A DNA stretch of 64,000 nucleotides from SHAN690 sp041391765 (GTDB lineage Bacteria; Bacteroidota; Bacteroidia; Flavobacteriales_G; Salibacteraceae), in NCBI GenBank assembly GCA_041391765.1, contig JAWKNJ010000019.1, positions 1-64,000 of the forward strand, written 5' to 3'. Each line of letters opens with the position of its first letter. Positions within the stretch are counted from its first letter, which is position 1. Of this stretch, positions 53,901 through 60,143 are shown one piece after another. A program made the position numbers and the translations under genes. The notes beneath the pieces are model-generated. The model made no database searches, was not told where the DNA came from, and saw only the letters and a program-made list of their open reading frames with translations.

Positions 53901-56180
53901 GGATGTGCTTGCAGAATTGCTCACAGAAGTGGTTGCCACCAGTGTGCCATTTAAATAGGCTTTGCTCGTTGTGCTGTTTCGGGTTGTGGTTAGGTTATAC
54001 CACTGATTAATGGTGTAGGGATTAGCGGCAATCATTCCACCTGCACCATTCCCGCAATAAATAATTCCGTTTACAGCACGCAGTGTAATGGCACCAAAAT
54101 TCATGAACCCATTAGCATCCTGGGCCATACCGACCTTAGCCGTAGAACTAATTTGATCGGCTGTAAACCAAAAGCTAACCGTCCTATTTTGAAAGTCATA
54201 GGTGTATTCAGTACTAATACGATCATTTATGCCATCAAATTCATAGGCAGCATTTGGATTACCGTAGCGATCTGCAGTCAGCGAGACACCACCATATTCA
54301 ACACCATGGTTAGAGTAGCCGCTTCCGTCCAGTGAATTTGAACTAAAAGGATAAAACAGTTTCAAGCTATCATTCAAAGTTGAGTAAGGGCTACACCACG
54401 AACTTTTAACCAGTATTTCGATTGTATCCGTCAGAGCGCAATTCGAGTCACTCGCAAAAACAACCACGTAGTAAAACCCGGGTTCATCAAATTGGTGAAT
54501 TAGTGTGTCCGATTGCGACAGGAGATTTCCATTGATACTCCAGGCAACCGAATCATTGCACCCACCAACATTATTGAATGTCAAAATGGCTCCTTGAAGG
54601 ATGACTGTATCATCTTCTTGAATACAAGGTGCAGCCGCACAATAAAGCTGACGAATCTCGCATTCATCGAGTACACGATTATAGACCCTCAGCTCGTCCA
54701 AACTACCTTTCCAATGACTGCTTGTTTCATTTCGCGCGACACCAATGACCAGGTGGGAATTTGTATCCGTTGCACTACCTATCGTCCCAGCCGTACTGGT
54801 GTGTTTTAAAACACCATCCAAAAAATAGTTAGTCGTTGTTGCTGAGCGCTGAAGCACCAAGTGGTGCCAAACATTTGTTTGAGGATTTGGATCCATCGTT
54901 TGTACCAAGTCTCCACCTGCACGACCTTGGATGCCATTGGTGTTATGAACACCAAAAAACGCCCCATAACTGAGCGTATTTGCGTCCTGAGTCATCATCA
55001 CTCGAGTGCCGCTTCCTGCAGTTTCGCTGTACCAAATGGAAACCGTTCGGTTCTGATAGTCAAACTTGTGATCGGTGTCAATCCAATCGTTAACACCATC
55101 AAAGGAGTATGCAGAATTTGCGTTTCCGTAACGATCGGTGCTTAGACTTGCTCCGCCATTTACGATTCCGTTAATGTTGTTACCACTCGCATCATTCGCA
55201 TTACCACTAAATGGATAATAGAGTTGTAGGCCATCATCTAACGAGTAATTCGAAATACAAACTTGTTCAACAAGAACCTGGACCGTGTCATATAACCCGC
55301 AATCAGAGTCGCTGGCGTACACCACCACTTCGAATAATCCGGCTTGATTAAACTGATGAACTAATGTATCGTTTGAAGATAATAATGTTCCATCGATGCT
55401 CCAGGCTACTGAATCGTTTAAACCTCCAATATTGTTGAATGTGATTGTTGAGCCTTGGGCAATAACGGTATCTGCTTGAGCAATGCATGGTGCTGCCGAA
55501 CAATATAATTGTCGGACTTCACATTCTGAGAGAACTCGATTGTATACTCTTAATTCATCGACTTTTCCATTAAGGAATCGATTGTTCAGGTTGCGAACAA
55601 CGCCAATGACCATGTTATTTTGAATTGCAGTACTGCTGCTGGAATTGGATGCAGCAGATGCCACCAAATGGCCATCTAAATAGTAATACACTGAGCTTCC
55701 ATCCCTTACCAGTACGATATGGTACCACGTGTTGGCACTCATAGATGAATTCATGGTGACGGCTCCAGTACCCCCTGCCAATGCTCTTAAATCGGTGTAG
55801 CTGAATATAGTAGCAGTCAAGCCACCATACGTCAGGATGGCTGATTGTTGTTCAATGATCGCTTGTTCCTGAATTGTTGTTGTGTTGAGCAAAGCCCAAA
55901 GACTTACAGTGCGGAAGTTGTAATCGAAATAAGTCCCTGTGTTTATGTAGTCATTTACCCCATCAAAGGATGCTGCGCTGTTCGAGTTCCCAAATCTGTC
56001 GGTGCCATATGTAGCACCCCCAATTACGGTTCCGTTGTTGCCATTACCGCTGGCATCATTGGCGTTACCATTAAAAGGATAATAGAGCTTAAGGCTATCA
56101 AGAAGCGTAAACTGAGGGTAAACAGCGGTGGTTAATGAGACAGTAATCCCAAGAAAGACGATTAGTGCTTTCCGCAGCAT
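41982..56180 (-). CDS. Giant surface protein C: three LamG, four FG-GAP blocks, PKD units and 20 SprB repeats
   Basis: 4732 aa in a single open frame. Order (approximate residues): signal peptide 1-23; LamG 25-230, 315-517 and 600-804, each followed by a PKD-like unit; FG-GAP blocks 887-1300, 1387-1797, 2127-2557 and 2650-3020 (e.g. DLNGDGVNELAVGA, DINGDGVPDMAVSA), separated by PKD/Ig-like units; then 20 SprB repeats of about 75 aa (3180-4728; GGT.PY.Y.WS.G...GTY.VTVTD..GC). LamG and FG-GAP modules are often adhesive, and SprB repeats form the gliding adhesin of Flavobacterium. The sorting domain is cut off by two frameshifts at the 3' end. Paralogous to the next gene downstream. Confidence 0.88.
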   Translation of the reverse strand: MLRKALIVFLGITVSLTTAVYPQFTLLDSLKLYYPFNGNANDASGNGNNGTVIGGATYGTDRFGNSNSAASFDGVNDYINTGTYFDYNFRTVSLWALLNTTTIQEQAIIEQQSAILTYGGLTATIFSYTDLRALAGGTGAVTMNSSMSANTWYHIVLVRDGSSVYYYLDGHLVASAASNSSSSTAIQNNMVIGVVRNLNNRFLNGKVDELRVYNRVLSECEVRQLYCSAAPCIAQADTVIAQGSTITFNNIGGLNDSVAWSIDGTLLSSNDTLVHQFNQAGLFEVVVYASDSDCGLYDTVQVLVEQVCISNYSLDDGLQLYYPFSGNANDASGNNINGIVNGGASLSTDRYGNANSAYSFDGVNDWIDTDHKFDYQNRTVSIWYSETAGSGTRVMMTQDANTLSYGAFFGVHNTNGIQGRAGGDLVQTMDPNPQTNVWHHLVLQRSATTTNYFLDGVLKHTSTAGTIGSATDTNSHLVIGVARNETSSHWKGSLDELRVYNRVLDECEIRQLYCAAAPCIQEDDTVILQGAILTFNNVGGCNDSVAWSINGNLLSQSDTLIHQFDEPGFYYVVVFASDSNCALTDTIEILVKSSWCSPYSTLNDSLKLFYPFSSNSLDGSGYSNHGVEYGGVSLTADRYGNPNAAYEFDGINDRISTEYTYDFQNRTVSFWFTADQISSTAKVGMAQDANGFMNFGAITLRAVNGIIYCGNGAGGMIAANPYTINQWYNLTTTRNSTTSKAYLNGTLVATTSVSNSASTSFTSHFLEIGCSRSLSQFWSGKIDDLRVYNRVLTDDEIKAIYCPVVADIVENDTIVSLGANLTMNSGCNLFDHTWYLNGNSIDTASSISLVFTEVGHYQVILESSDGFCNSRDTVEVIVLPNPNCLQVDSTTKISSTQGNFSTDLDNSDMFGGFIESIGDWNNDGVPDIAVSAAFDDDGTSNTGAIYMIMLNADGTVQSHVKISSDSGGFGSGLDNGDAFGRSISVISDLNGDGVNELAVGALYDDDGGTNRGAVWILFMDSAGAVDSKQKISDTQGSFGGTLVNNDNFGVGVLGIPDINGDNIPDLIVGSSYTDDGGTDAGSFWILYMNANGTVSNEVEVSNTSGNLDVTIGANWRFGSGFGYLGDLNNDGFMEIAVGAPGSAIATGNEDGSVFIVSIDSNGVTGSTKRITEQQGGFNATLQNGNRFGLDISNAHDIDGDGYSEILVCNWFHSESATEDGAAWLISLDSSGYVFDYKKITTGTNGFNIVLGAQDHFGFGVDILGDINSDGIGDLAIGARSDDDGGTDRGAVYILGLRDTCCLAHADISINDTVLQTSSSLTFTNNGTYGDSIAWLVNGTLISNSTSFTHSFSSYGHYKILLYTSSNCISRDSIEVILLPEPNCLKVDSVFEISDTSGNFYAVLDNNDRFGMAIEALGDINGDGVPDMAVSAIEDDDGGSGSNKGAIYIMKMADESGVLMYNKISSDSGGFGSGIANDDFFGRCIADIGDINGDGVNDLAVGAGWSNDGGTDRGSLWILFLDSTGNVSAKQKISSSSGSFNGSLSNGDLFGTSVIGVPDLNNDGVRDIVVGAPSSDNAGTDDGSIWILFLNSNGTVSDHLEISAISGNLDITLSASDRFGIDLALFEAHDYSATILVGSHGYKTPINNNTVGSFYLITIDSTGVIGTSKRISQGENGFSATLPNNGQFGSALSDAHDIDGDGYKEVLVGNWLYTENNNQDGVAWLLSLDSSGYVFQQGKISSNLPQLSSYIGNGDRFGYDVEIIDDLNGDGLYDLVIGAREDDAGGPNRGAVYVLTLRDTCCPLIADFNSSSNSICSGENITFTNGSSNLFSPTYQWYIDDSLMATSANFSYTFSTVGTHLVKLVVVDSCMRSHQELITVHPNPIADAGSSTFACPGDTVQLSAAGGVLYQWNNSATLTNDTIANPLAFPSVTTIYSVTVIDSNGCSDDDNVAVILYTAPTVTVSGDSLICSGDSTLLSASGAVSYAWSPNQNISATTGTSVYVFPTYTTTYSVTGTDANGCVDSASTLIQINNTLQADININDTSVLLGTSLAFSNAGTFGDSIAWFVDGVLVSNDSSFNYSFSSFGQHEVVLKLFEPCYDADTTHVTVFFGSSCLGADLLQVISDTQGGFTGSLDSYSSNYNDFGRSVAELGDFNDDGVPDIAVGVPYGYSQYDTGAIYILFLNASGQVSSHQKISSDSGNFGAGLQTGDQFGTSICSMGDLNGDGVTDLAVGAPHHLASSYPFGAVWILFLDSSGNVSSKQLITQGQGSFTGTLTNNGHFGHSVANIGDLNGDGVNDLLVGEPVSVLTSSAWLGTAWVLFLDTAGHVTSHKKITNGQAGFASNQDEDFFGADCNLLGDINSDGNPEVLILADRNSYECLNGGSSGLIHLLSLDTGGNVISHKRLTLGESGVEHRIGELNGDDLVIPNWNAGIVSVSNGFDINGDGTTEFLIGITDEIAYSSFEVLNPFIHTFQLISLDASGNVEEQRIFELNSFYTLNESTLGRFGSSAAIVGDIDGDNISDFAFGSYMIDTLGNDKVSGLIHIFNSSINCCNDLAAISIGDTAIPIGTTLNLTNNSATSGSQYWYVNDQLIASGSNLNFTFNDAVQYRVRLKTVLDSSCTDQDSIIVSILTESGCYSIDPSNSSDYLEQSWELELNSATPSIASLGDFDGNCVGDVIQGFADVYDNINNQVIEEGMVRLVLIENDQGQVKKVSIITESVGGFGTGLSSGDKFGFKTCSMGDLNGDGITDIAVGAPGTDDGGTDYGAVWILFLDSNAEVASRQKISATSGSMNSSVKGGFGHSLTCVGDINGDGVNDLLVGAPYDSIGKAWLILLAANGTVLNSYPITGGDGSLGFGFAAAHLGDLNNDGNQEVAIGAGTTFCQGGWFYVYSITSIGSYSLMSVIYESILMDEYVYNLSPFGVINLGDGRDVDHDGHVDMLVSNGFNLFNLSLDSLGQVFKFSTLDSNFIDYNAESDQTSSLATFMGDVNGDGIDDIAMVSNSSSYTVGFLVKFGQELCNPLMPNFTESDTNICLNETVTFTNTTTGASGSESIEWYLNDTLVGTGQTLTYQFDVPGTFCLRMYVIDSTTRHHAKTIEVFDPVQFDTNASPYICFGDTVQLIYHPGGIAYQWDNSSSLSNDTIEQPQAFPTATTLYTVTITDSNHCFDTTQITVQVTPPIVASIDSIRHMTGCSWNDAKIYGSGSGGLPYSNGPPYEFLWSNGDTNDFTGFLSGTYTVSIFDSLGCSDTASGIILEPDTFVYTTSFTKPSCPGVADGTATIIPTGGWPPYTYNWNTGDTASTITSQPAGTYLVTVADSFECEVQVSISIPDPDSVVSAVDSVTIPLCNLANGFGSNTGKIYTSTSGGTSNYTYLWSNGSTSANPGGLSAGIYSLTVSDDNGCQDSLQVTVTQPDTLKVDINVTNVTCFGFNDGVGIAAASGGTGPYQYIWWVDGSGSAPCSGGFPCTHEIDSVATNLKPFPNRYYYVVAQDTHGCYVQSPNIYITQPTPLSLDDSILSVPQCFGDTTGSISISPSGATPAYSYLWSDGSTDSTLMNLGSGTYSVTVTDFNGCSDSLDVTITEPTLLVASVSLDSNVSCFTGNDGSATANATGGTTAYSYTWSSGSTAAVAPSLSATTYTVTVTDAHSCTDTASIIITEPTLLTVATTLDSNVSCFGGNDASAEAAASGGSPGYEYLWSSGSDSTSAPLLSVGFYYVTATDTKGCSAVDTIEITEPLKLTISASVLNNVYCNGDTTGTGYAAAAGGTSPYYFDWSDGTINDTAMLAAGSWTAYVTDSLGCKDSAQIIVSEPTPVLAVLDSTKDVLCNGFYDGLAFTSATGGTGSHYFNWNTGDTIDDIDSLTSGTYILSVTDDNNCLDTAVISIIELNPVIPNVTHVNVTCFSYSNGSAASASTGGGSTHTYLWNTGATSTGLITLVADTYVLTVTDEYNCYGIDTALVTQPDSIQFAFAVIDPTCDGFSNGSIQASVSGGTGTMGFSWSSGGNDSIETGVDSGLYQVTVTDANSCTNSDTVGVHDPEPLVVSTLLIDSVSCKDLADGFGLATGTGGVGTYSYLWNNADTTDTLDNVQAGTYMVTITDTNSCTNTASVDILEPDSLLAFTDSIFYALCYRDSNGYLSISTTGGNGGLTYHWSTGDSVNYIDSLASATYTITVTDYKGCFIVHSDSIEQPDTLIAVVDYLQELVCKYDSNAELGANVVGGSTPYNYAWNTGGSSTTIANLDSGFYALTITDDHGCLDTASFTLNSTSHLAAQVDSIRNLICYQDSIGYISVLADSGILPYSYSWSNSGSALSIDSLLGGIYYYTVTDSVGCIDSGSATVFEPTQLVITIDSVFEVLCYSEDDGRIYASSTGGSGVHSYLWSNSATTDSIINLDSGMYVLTVTDTNGCAAIDSALIQEPADSVHITLTVIDANCLGGANGSISSSAVGGTAPYAYLWSTGDTASAIDTLVSGTYTLTITDGHGCHYVSSDSVAQPTTPDTALLITTDITCFGANDGIIMANFVNGIPPITYQWSNNETTQQIDQLVSAAYSVTLTDSIGCIQFASDSIEEPTLLMADIQIADIIKCAGDSNGSLLAVGNGGRTPYQYQWNNLVTDSLNSTLDSGQYAVIITDSSGCIAYDSFYFDQPIALQIDSFTSLKPSCYGFNDGFIQVNHSGGTAPISYNWNIGATSPSITQLISGTYGLTLTDVNGCSIDSSFALNQPPLLTVEARRI

Positions 56181-56315
56181 TTAGAGTAGGTCAGGCGTGA
56201 AGTTGTTAGACGCACAAAATACCAAAAAGGTTTCCTAATAGAATAACAAGGGCATTAAACGTTTATGGAGACAGAATGAACTAATTTCGCGGCCTCAAAA
56301 AAATGGGAGAGGGAT

Positions 56316-56882
56316 ATGTTTGATTGGAAAGAAATAAGTACAGCCACAATGGTGCTTTTTGCGGTGATAGACATTATTGGCTCTATTCCGATCATTATTC
56401 AGCTTCGTCAGAAAGTTGGGCACATTCAAAGCGAGAAAGCCAGCATTGTGTCTTTGGTCATCATGATCGCTTTTCTTTATCTTGGGGAGGAAATCCTTCA
56501 TCTCATCGGAATCGATATCAACTCCTTTGCGATTGCCGGTTCTTTCATCCTATTTTTCCTCTCCTTGGAATTAATACTTGGGATTCGGTTGTATCGCGAT
56601 GAGATGCCGACCAGCGCCTCTATTGTGCCATTGGCATTTCCGCTGATTGCTGGCGCTGGAACGATGACTTCATTAATCTCGCTCAGGGCTGAATACGAAG
56701 TCCAAAACATCATTGCAGCCATTGTCATCAATGTCATTTTAGTTTATGCTGTGCTCAAGACCACAAAGAAGATTGAACATTTTTTAGGCCCGACAGGAAT
56801 TGCAGTGATTCGAAAAGTGTTTGGGATCATTCTCTTAGCCATTGCGGTCAAGCTGTTCAGAACAAATATTGGCGTGCTTTGA
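56316..56882 (+). CDS. MarC family integral membrane protein
   Basis: 188 aa, six hydrophobic segments, with the family's VIDIIGSIPIIIQL start and the PLAFPLIAGAGTMTSLISL segment. MarC/UPF0056 proteins are membrane proteins of unknown function; the old link to multiple antibiotic resistance has not held up. A near-match -7 box (TAATTTCG, 56282-56289) lies 26 nt upstream. The GH3 gene follows after 19 bp, possibly in the same transcript. Confidence 0.9.
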   Translation: MFDWKEISTATMVLFAVIDIIGSIPIIIQLRQKVGHIQSEKASIVSLVIMIAFLYLGEEILHLIGIDINSFAIAGSFILFFLSLELILGIRLYRDEMPTSASIVPLAFPLIAGAGTMTSLISLRAEYEVQNIIAAIVINVILVYAVLKTTKKIEHFLGPTGIAVIRKVFGIILLAIAVKLFRTNIGVL

Positions 56883-56901
56883 TTGATGCTAACTTAGCCG
56901 C

Positions 56902-58389
56902 GTGAGTCTGAAATCCTTTGCCGCAAAGCTTTTTGCACGATATGAAATCGCCCGAATCAGGAGATGGGCTGCAAACCCGATAGTTGAACAGCAGAAAACC
57001 TTCCAGTCGCTCTTGTTGGCATTGAAGGGATCGGCCTTCGCCAAGGATCATCATCTTTATATAGGACTTAATTACGATGATTGGAAAACACGCGTTCCGA
57101 TTCGAGATTATGAAGGCCTCAAAAGCTATGTGGAACGCATCAAGTCAGGCGAGGAAAATGTTCTGATCAAAGGGCGTCCGCAATATTTCTGCAAAACATC
57201 CGGCACAACTTCAGGCACTAAATACATCCCCATGTCTTCGGATGGTATTTCAGCTCAAACTCGCGCAGCGCGAAGTGCCTTGCTTTGCTACATAAATGAG
57301 ACTGGAAATGCAGATTTTGTTTCTGGTAAGATGATCTTCCTTCAAGGCAGTCCGGTGATGGAAAGTGTGAACGGTGTTCAAGTGGGCCGTTTATCCGGAA
57401 TAGTCGCTCATCATGTTCCAAAGTATTTACAGCGAAACAGAATGCCATCTTGGGAGACCAATTGCATGGATAATTGGGAGGAAAAGGTGGACGCCATTGT
57501 GGATGAAACCAAGTATGCCGACATGCGGTTGATCAGTGGTATTCCGCCTTGGGTGCAGATGTATTTTGAACGGTTGATTAAAGAAACAGGCAAGAAAACT
57601 ATTAGGGAAGTCTTCCCGAGGTTCAGTGTTTTCGCGCATGGTGGAGTTAATTACCAGCCTTACAAACCTCTAATGAAGCGATTGATTGGAGATGATGTGG
57701 ATAGCATCGAAACGTATCCCGCATCGGAGGGATTTATTGCTTTTCAGGATTCGCAAAAGGAAGCGGGTATGCTTCTCAATTTAGATGGAGGAATATTCTA
57801 CGAGTTTGTGCCCGTGGCTGAGCTATATAGCGAGTTCCAAACACGGATTTCGTTGAAGGACGTAAAGCTTGAAGTAAACTATGCTATTATCCTCAACACC
57901 AGCAGCGGACTATGGGGTTATTTGATCGGAGACACCGTGAAGTTTGTGTCTACATCACCTTATAGAATCATGGTGACAGGTAGAATTGCACATTTTATTT
58001 CAGCCTTTGGAGAGCACGTCATAGCGGAGGAGGTAGAAAATTCTATGAGCAACGCATGTAAGAAATTCGATGTTGAAGTGTCTGAGTTTCATGTTGCCCC
58101 GCAGGTTAATCCTTTAGATGGGTTGCCATACCATGAATGGTTTGTAGAGAGCGATGGAACGCTAGGTGAGGATTTCGCAGCCAGCCTAGATGAGGAGCTG
58201 CGTAACGCAAATTCCTACTACAACGATTTGATAGTCGGCAGCGTGCTTCAGCCATTGAAACTCAAACTACTACCGAAAGGAGCGTTTAACAAATACATGG
58301 AGTCTATCGGAAAACTAGGAGGGCAAAATAAACTTCCAAGATTGGCCAATGATAGAAAGATTGCTGATGAACTGGCGAAGAAGCCTTAG
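56902..58389 (+). CDS. GH3 auxin-responsive promoter family protein (acyl-adenylate-forming)
   Basis: 495 aa from a GTG start. It has the ATP-binding phosphate loop CKTSGTTSGTKYIPMS (about 96-111), the GH3 middle segment YPASEGFIAFQD (about 272-283) and the GRIAHFISAFGEHV hinge (about 362-375) typical of GH3 enzymes. In plants GH3 proteins join amino acids to plant hormones through acyl-adenylates. Bacterial homologues, frequent in Bacteroidetes, have unknown substrates. No signal peptide. Confidence 0.88.
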   Translation: MSLKSFAAKLFARYEIARIRRWAANPIVEQQKTFQSLLLALKGSAFAKDHHLYIGLNYDDWKTRVPIRDYEGLKSYVERIKSGEENVLIKGRPQYFCKTSGTTSGTKYIPMSSDGISAQTRAARSALLCYINETGNADFVSGKMIFLQGSPVMESVNGVQVGRLSGIVAHHVPKYLQRNRMPSWETNCMDNWEEKVDAIVDETKYADMRLISGIPPWVQMYFERLIKETGKKTIREVFPRFSVFAHGGVNYQPYKPLMKRLIGDDVDSIETYPASEGFIAFQDSQKEAGMLLNLDGGIFYEFVPVAELYSEFQTRISLKDVKLEVNYAIILNTSSGLWGYLIGDTVKFVSTSPYRIMVTGRIAHFISAFGEHVIAEEVENSMSNACKKFDVEVSEFHVAPQVNPLDGLPYHEWFVESDGTLGEDFAASLDEELRNANSYYNDLIVGSVLQPLKLKLLPKGAFNKYMESIGKLGGQNKLPRLANDRKIADELAKKP

Positions 58390-58392
58390 TTA

Positions 58393-58875
58393 TTAGCGAT
58401 AACTCCCTTTTTCCCACCAGCTGAATCCGGTGCACTTGTCACCTTTCAAGGCTAGAACAAGATAATCCTTGTTTCTCCATAAGTAAACTACGTAGTACTC
58501 ACCGGCAGGTATTTTGAATTGTGGGGGTAAACTTTTACCCAGCATTTGTCCATTTCTACCTACGGTGACTTTTTGGTTTTCATATTCTGAAAGAGGACCT
58601 CTGAAATAGGGTTCTTCCATTTGAGCAACGATTCCATCTGCATTTGTTCCGGCAATCTTGAACTTTTTGGCCAATTCCTTCATGATCTGATGAAATTCGC
58701 TGTTGGTGGTGTCGCAGTAAGGGTTACTGTATGACTTCAATCTCCTGTATTCGCTTCCAAGATCTTCAATGCTTGCATCAGCAATGCTTTCCAGACTTGT
58801 GCCGCAGGCAGTAACACCCTGAGCAAAACTTCCAAGGTGGATGAAAAGTAGAGTTGCAAAAACGAATGCTTTCAT
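58393..58875 (-). CDS. Small secreted protein, unknown
   Basis: 160 aa from ATG 58875, which begins a signal peptide (MKAFVFATLLFIHLGSFAQG). The mature protein has three or four cysteines and a C-terminal part (KIPAGEYYVVYLWRNKDYLV) that looks like beta strands. No family recognised. It ends 3 bp from the convergent GH3 stop. Function unknown. Confidence 0.7.
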   Translation of the reverse strand: MKAFVFATLLFIHLGSFAQGVTACGTSLESIADASIEDLGSEYRRLKSYSNPYCDTTNSEFHQIMKELAKKFKIAGTNADGIVAQMEEPYFRGPLSEYENQKVTVGRNGQMLGKSLPPQFKIPAGEYYVVYLWRNKDYLVLALKGDKCTGFSWWEKGSYR

Positions 58876-58938
58876 ATTGTTTGGATTTGAAGTGCGACAA
58901 AAATGGGAAAATCTCAAAAAGGACGAGTTTTTGAAAAA

Positions 58939-59481
58939 TCAAAGTCCATAAGTGAATCCCGCATTGAGGATGGGGTTTTGGTAGGGGCTGTAAGGTGAAT
59001 CCAGTAAATTGAATAAAAGGGTTAAACCGAAACCGGCTCGGTCTGTGAAGCGATGAAGGTATCCACCACCAACCAGAAAGCTGTTTACGCTGAATCGCTC
59101 ACCATTGCCACGCCAGTTGCCATTCAGCATGTTGTATTCAGTGTGAGCAAAAAGTCCTTTGAAGAAAAAGTAGCGGGTGAAAACAGAGCCTCCGTAAATG
59201 TTGTCAGAGAAGTTGTAGGTCTGAGATTTAAGGCTGATATATGTGTAGGATGGTTGCAACCCGACCGACCATCGGTCTGTGATCTTATAGCCACCCATTG
59301 GAGCGATACTCACATAGGTGTAATTTCCAAATTGAGCCCCTAGATTTCCACCGAAAAAAAGCCTTTCTTTCAAAGGGATTTTGTCCTTTTTAGGAGTTGA
59401 ACGACCGCTATCCATGCCGAAATCTTGTGCGCCAAGATTTAAGCATATAAGCAAGATAACCATGGAAAGGAAGTATCTCAT
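58939..59481 (-). CDS. Small outer-membrane beta-barrel protein
   Basis: 180 aa from ATG 59481 with a signal peptide (MRYFLSMVILLICLNLGAQD). The rest alternates aromatic and polar residues in strand-like blocks (FGGNLGAQFGNYTYVSIAP, WSVGLQPSYTYIS) and ends in an aromatic-rich strand (PILNAGFTYGL), as in eight-stranded outer-membrane barrels of the OmpW/PorT-like type. Function unknown. An upstream start at 59529 would lack a proper signal peptide. Confidence 0.75.
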   Translation of the reverse strand: MRYFLSMVILLICLNLGAQDFGMDSGRSTPKKDKIPLKERLFFGGNLGAQFGNYTYVSIAPMGGYKITDRWSVGLQPSYTYISLKSQTYNFSDNIYGGSVFTRYFFFKGLFAHTEYNMLNGNWRGNGERFSVNSFLVGGGYLHRFTDRAGFGLTLLFNLLDSPYSPYQNPILNAGFTYGL

Positions 59482-59537
59482 GCCACAAAGGATGTCAAAG
59501 TTTGAGAATTCCTTGCTCGGCTTAACCAAATTTCTCG

Positions 59538-60032
59538 CTAGTCTATAATGGCTTCCAAATGAATAATGGCGTTTTGCGCATCCTTCTCCAGGTCTTCAAT
59601 AAGTGAGGCCGATGTTACTGCGTCAACATCCTCAAAATGATAGCTTCCATCTCCGCTGGTAGTGAAATAGACAATGTTATTCGCACCGATCGTTCGAAGG
59701 TGAAATGCAGCGACTACTTCAGGTGCCCTCCAAACTTCCCAAGTATGAAGTATCAAAATGGCGGTCCATTCGTCTGGATCAATTTCCGGTAGTTTGTCAA
59801 CGTCAATTCCTTTTATTACGACATCTGAAGTAGAATAGTGGGTGCAGAGTTTGGCAGTAAGGTTGTTCTTATAATTGCTTCCCTGATAAGCTATTAGCAG
59901 GGATTGTGGTGCGTCATCTGAACCAATTTTGAACTCAACGGCAGGGCGCATGCGGTGGGTAAACCAATACCATGTCATGAATAGTGCAAACAACAAGACT
60001 AGAGCACCGAGAATACGAATCAGAGTTTTCAT
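59538..60032 (-). CDS. Membrane-anchored protein, unknown
   Basis: 164 aa from ATG 60032 with one N-terminal membrane segment (LIRILGALVLLFALFMTWYWF) and a periplasmic domain of mixed alpha/beta type (SLLIAYQGSNYKNNLTAKL; GIDVDKLPEIDPDEWTAILI). No family recognised. It has its own TATTTTTG box at 60051-60058. Function unknown. Confidence 0.65.
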   Translation of the reverse strand: MKTLIRILGALVLLFALFMTWYWFTHRMRPAVEFKIGSDDAPQSLLIAYQGSNYKNNLTAKLCTHYSTSDVVIKGIDVDKLPEIDPDEWTAILILHTWEVWRAPEVVAAFHLRTIGANNIVYFTTSGDGSYHFEDVDAVTSASLIEDLEKDAQNAIIHLEAIID

Positions 60033-60050
60033 CGGTTGGATAGGTTTTCT

Positions 60051-60058
60051 CAAAAATA
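60051..60058 (-). promoter_or_regulatory. -7 box of the membrane-anchored protein gene
   Basis: Plus-strand CAAAAATA reads TATTTTTG on the minus strand, a TAnnTTTG match 19 nt before the ATG at 60032. Confidence 0.45.
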
Positions 60059-60143
60059 GGGAAATTAATTCCTATCGCATTGATTGGTAAATGATTAGTG
60101 TTTGAACGGTTGAAGTTGTTACGAGTTGGAATGTGGCTCGTGG

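Noticed and set aside
54153..55145. Plus-strand frames opposite the giant adhesin
   Set aside because: They are antisense shadows of repetitive coding sequence with no start signals or family features.
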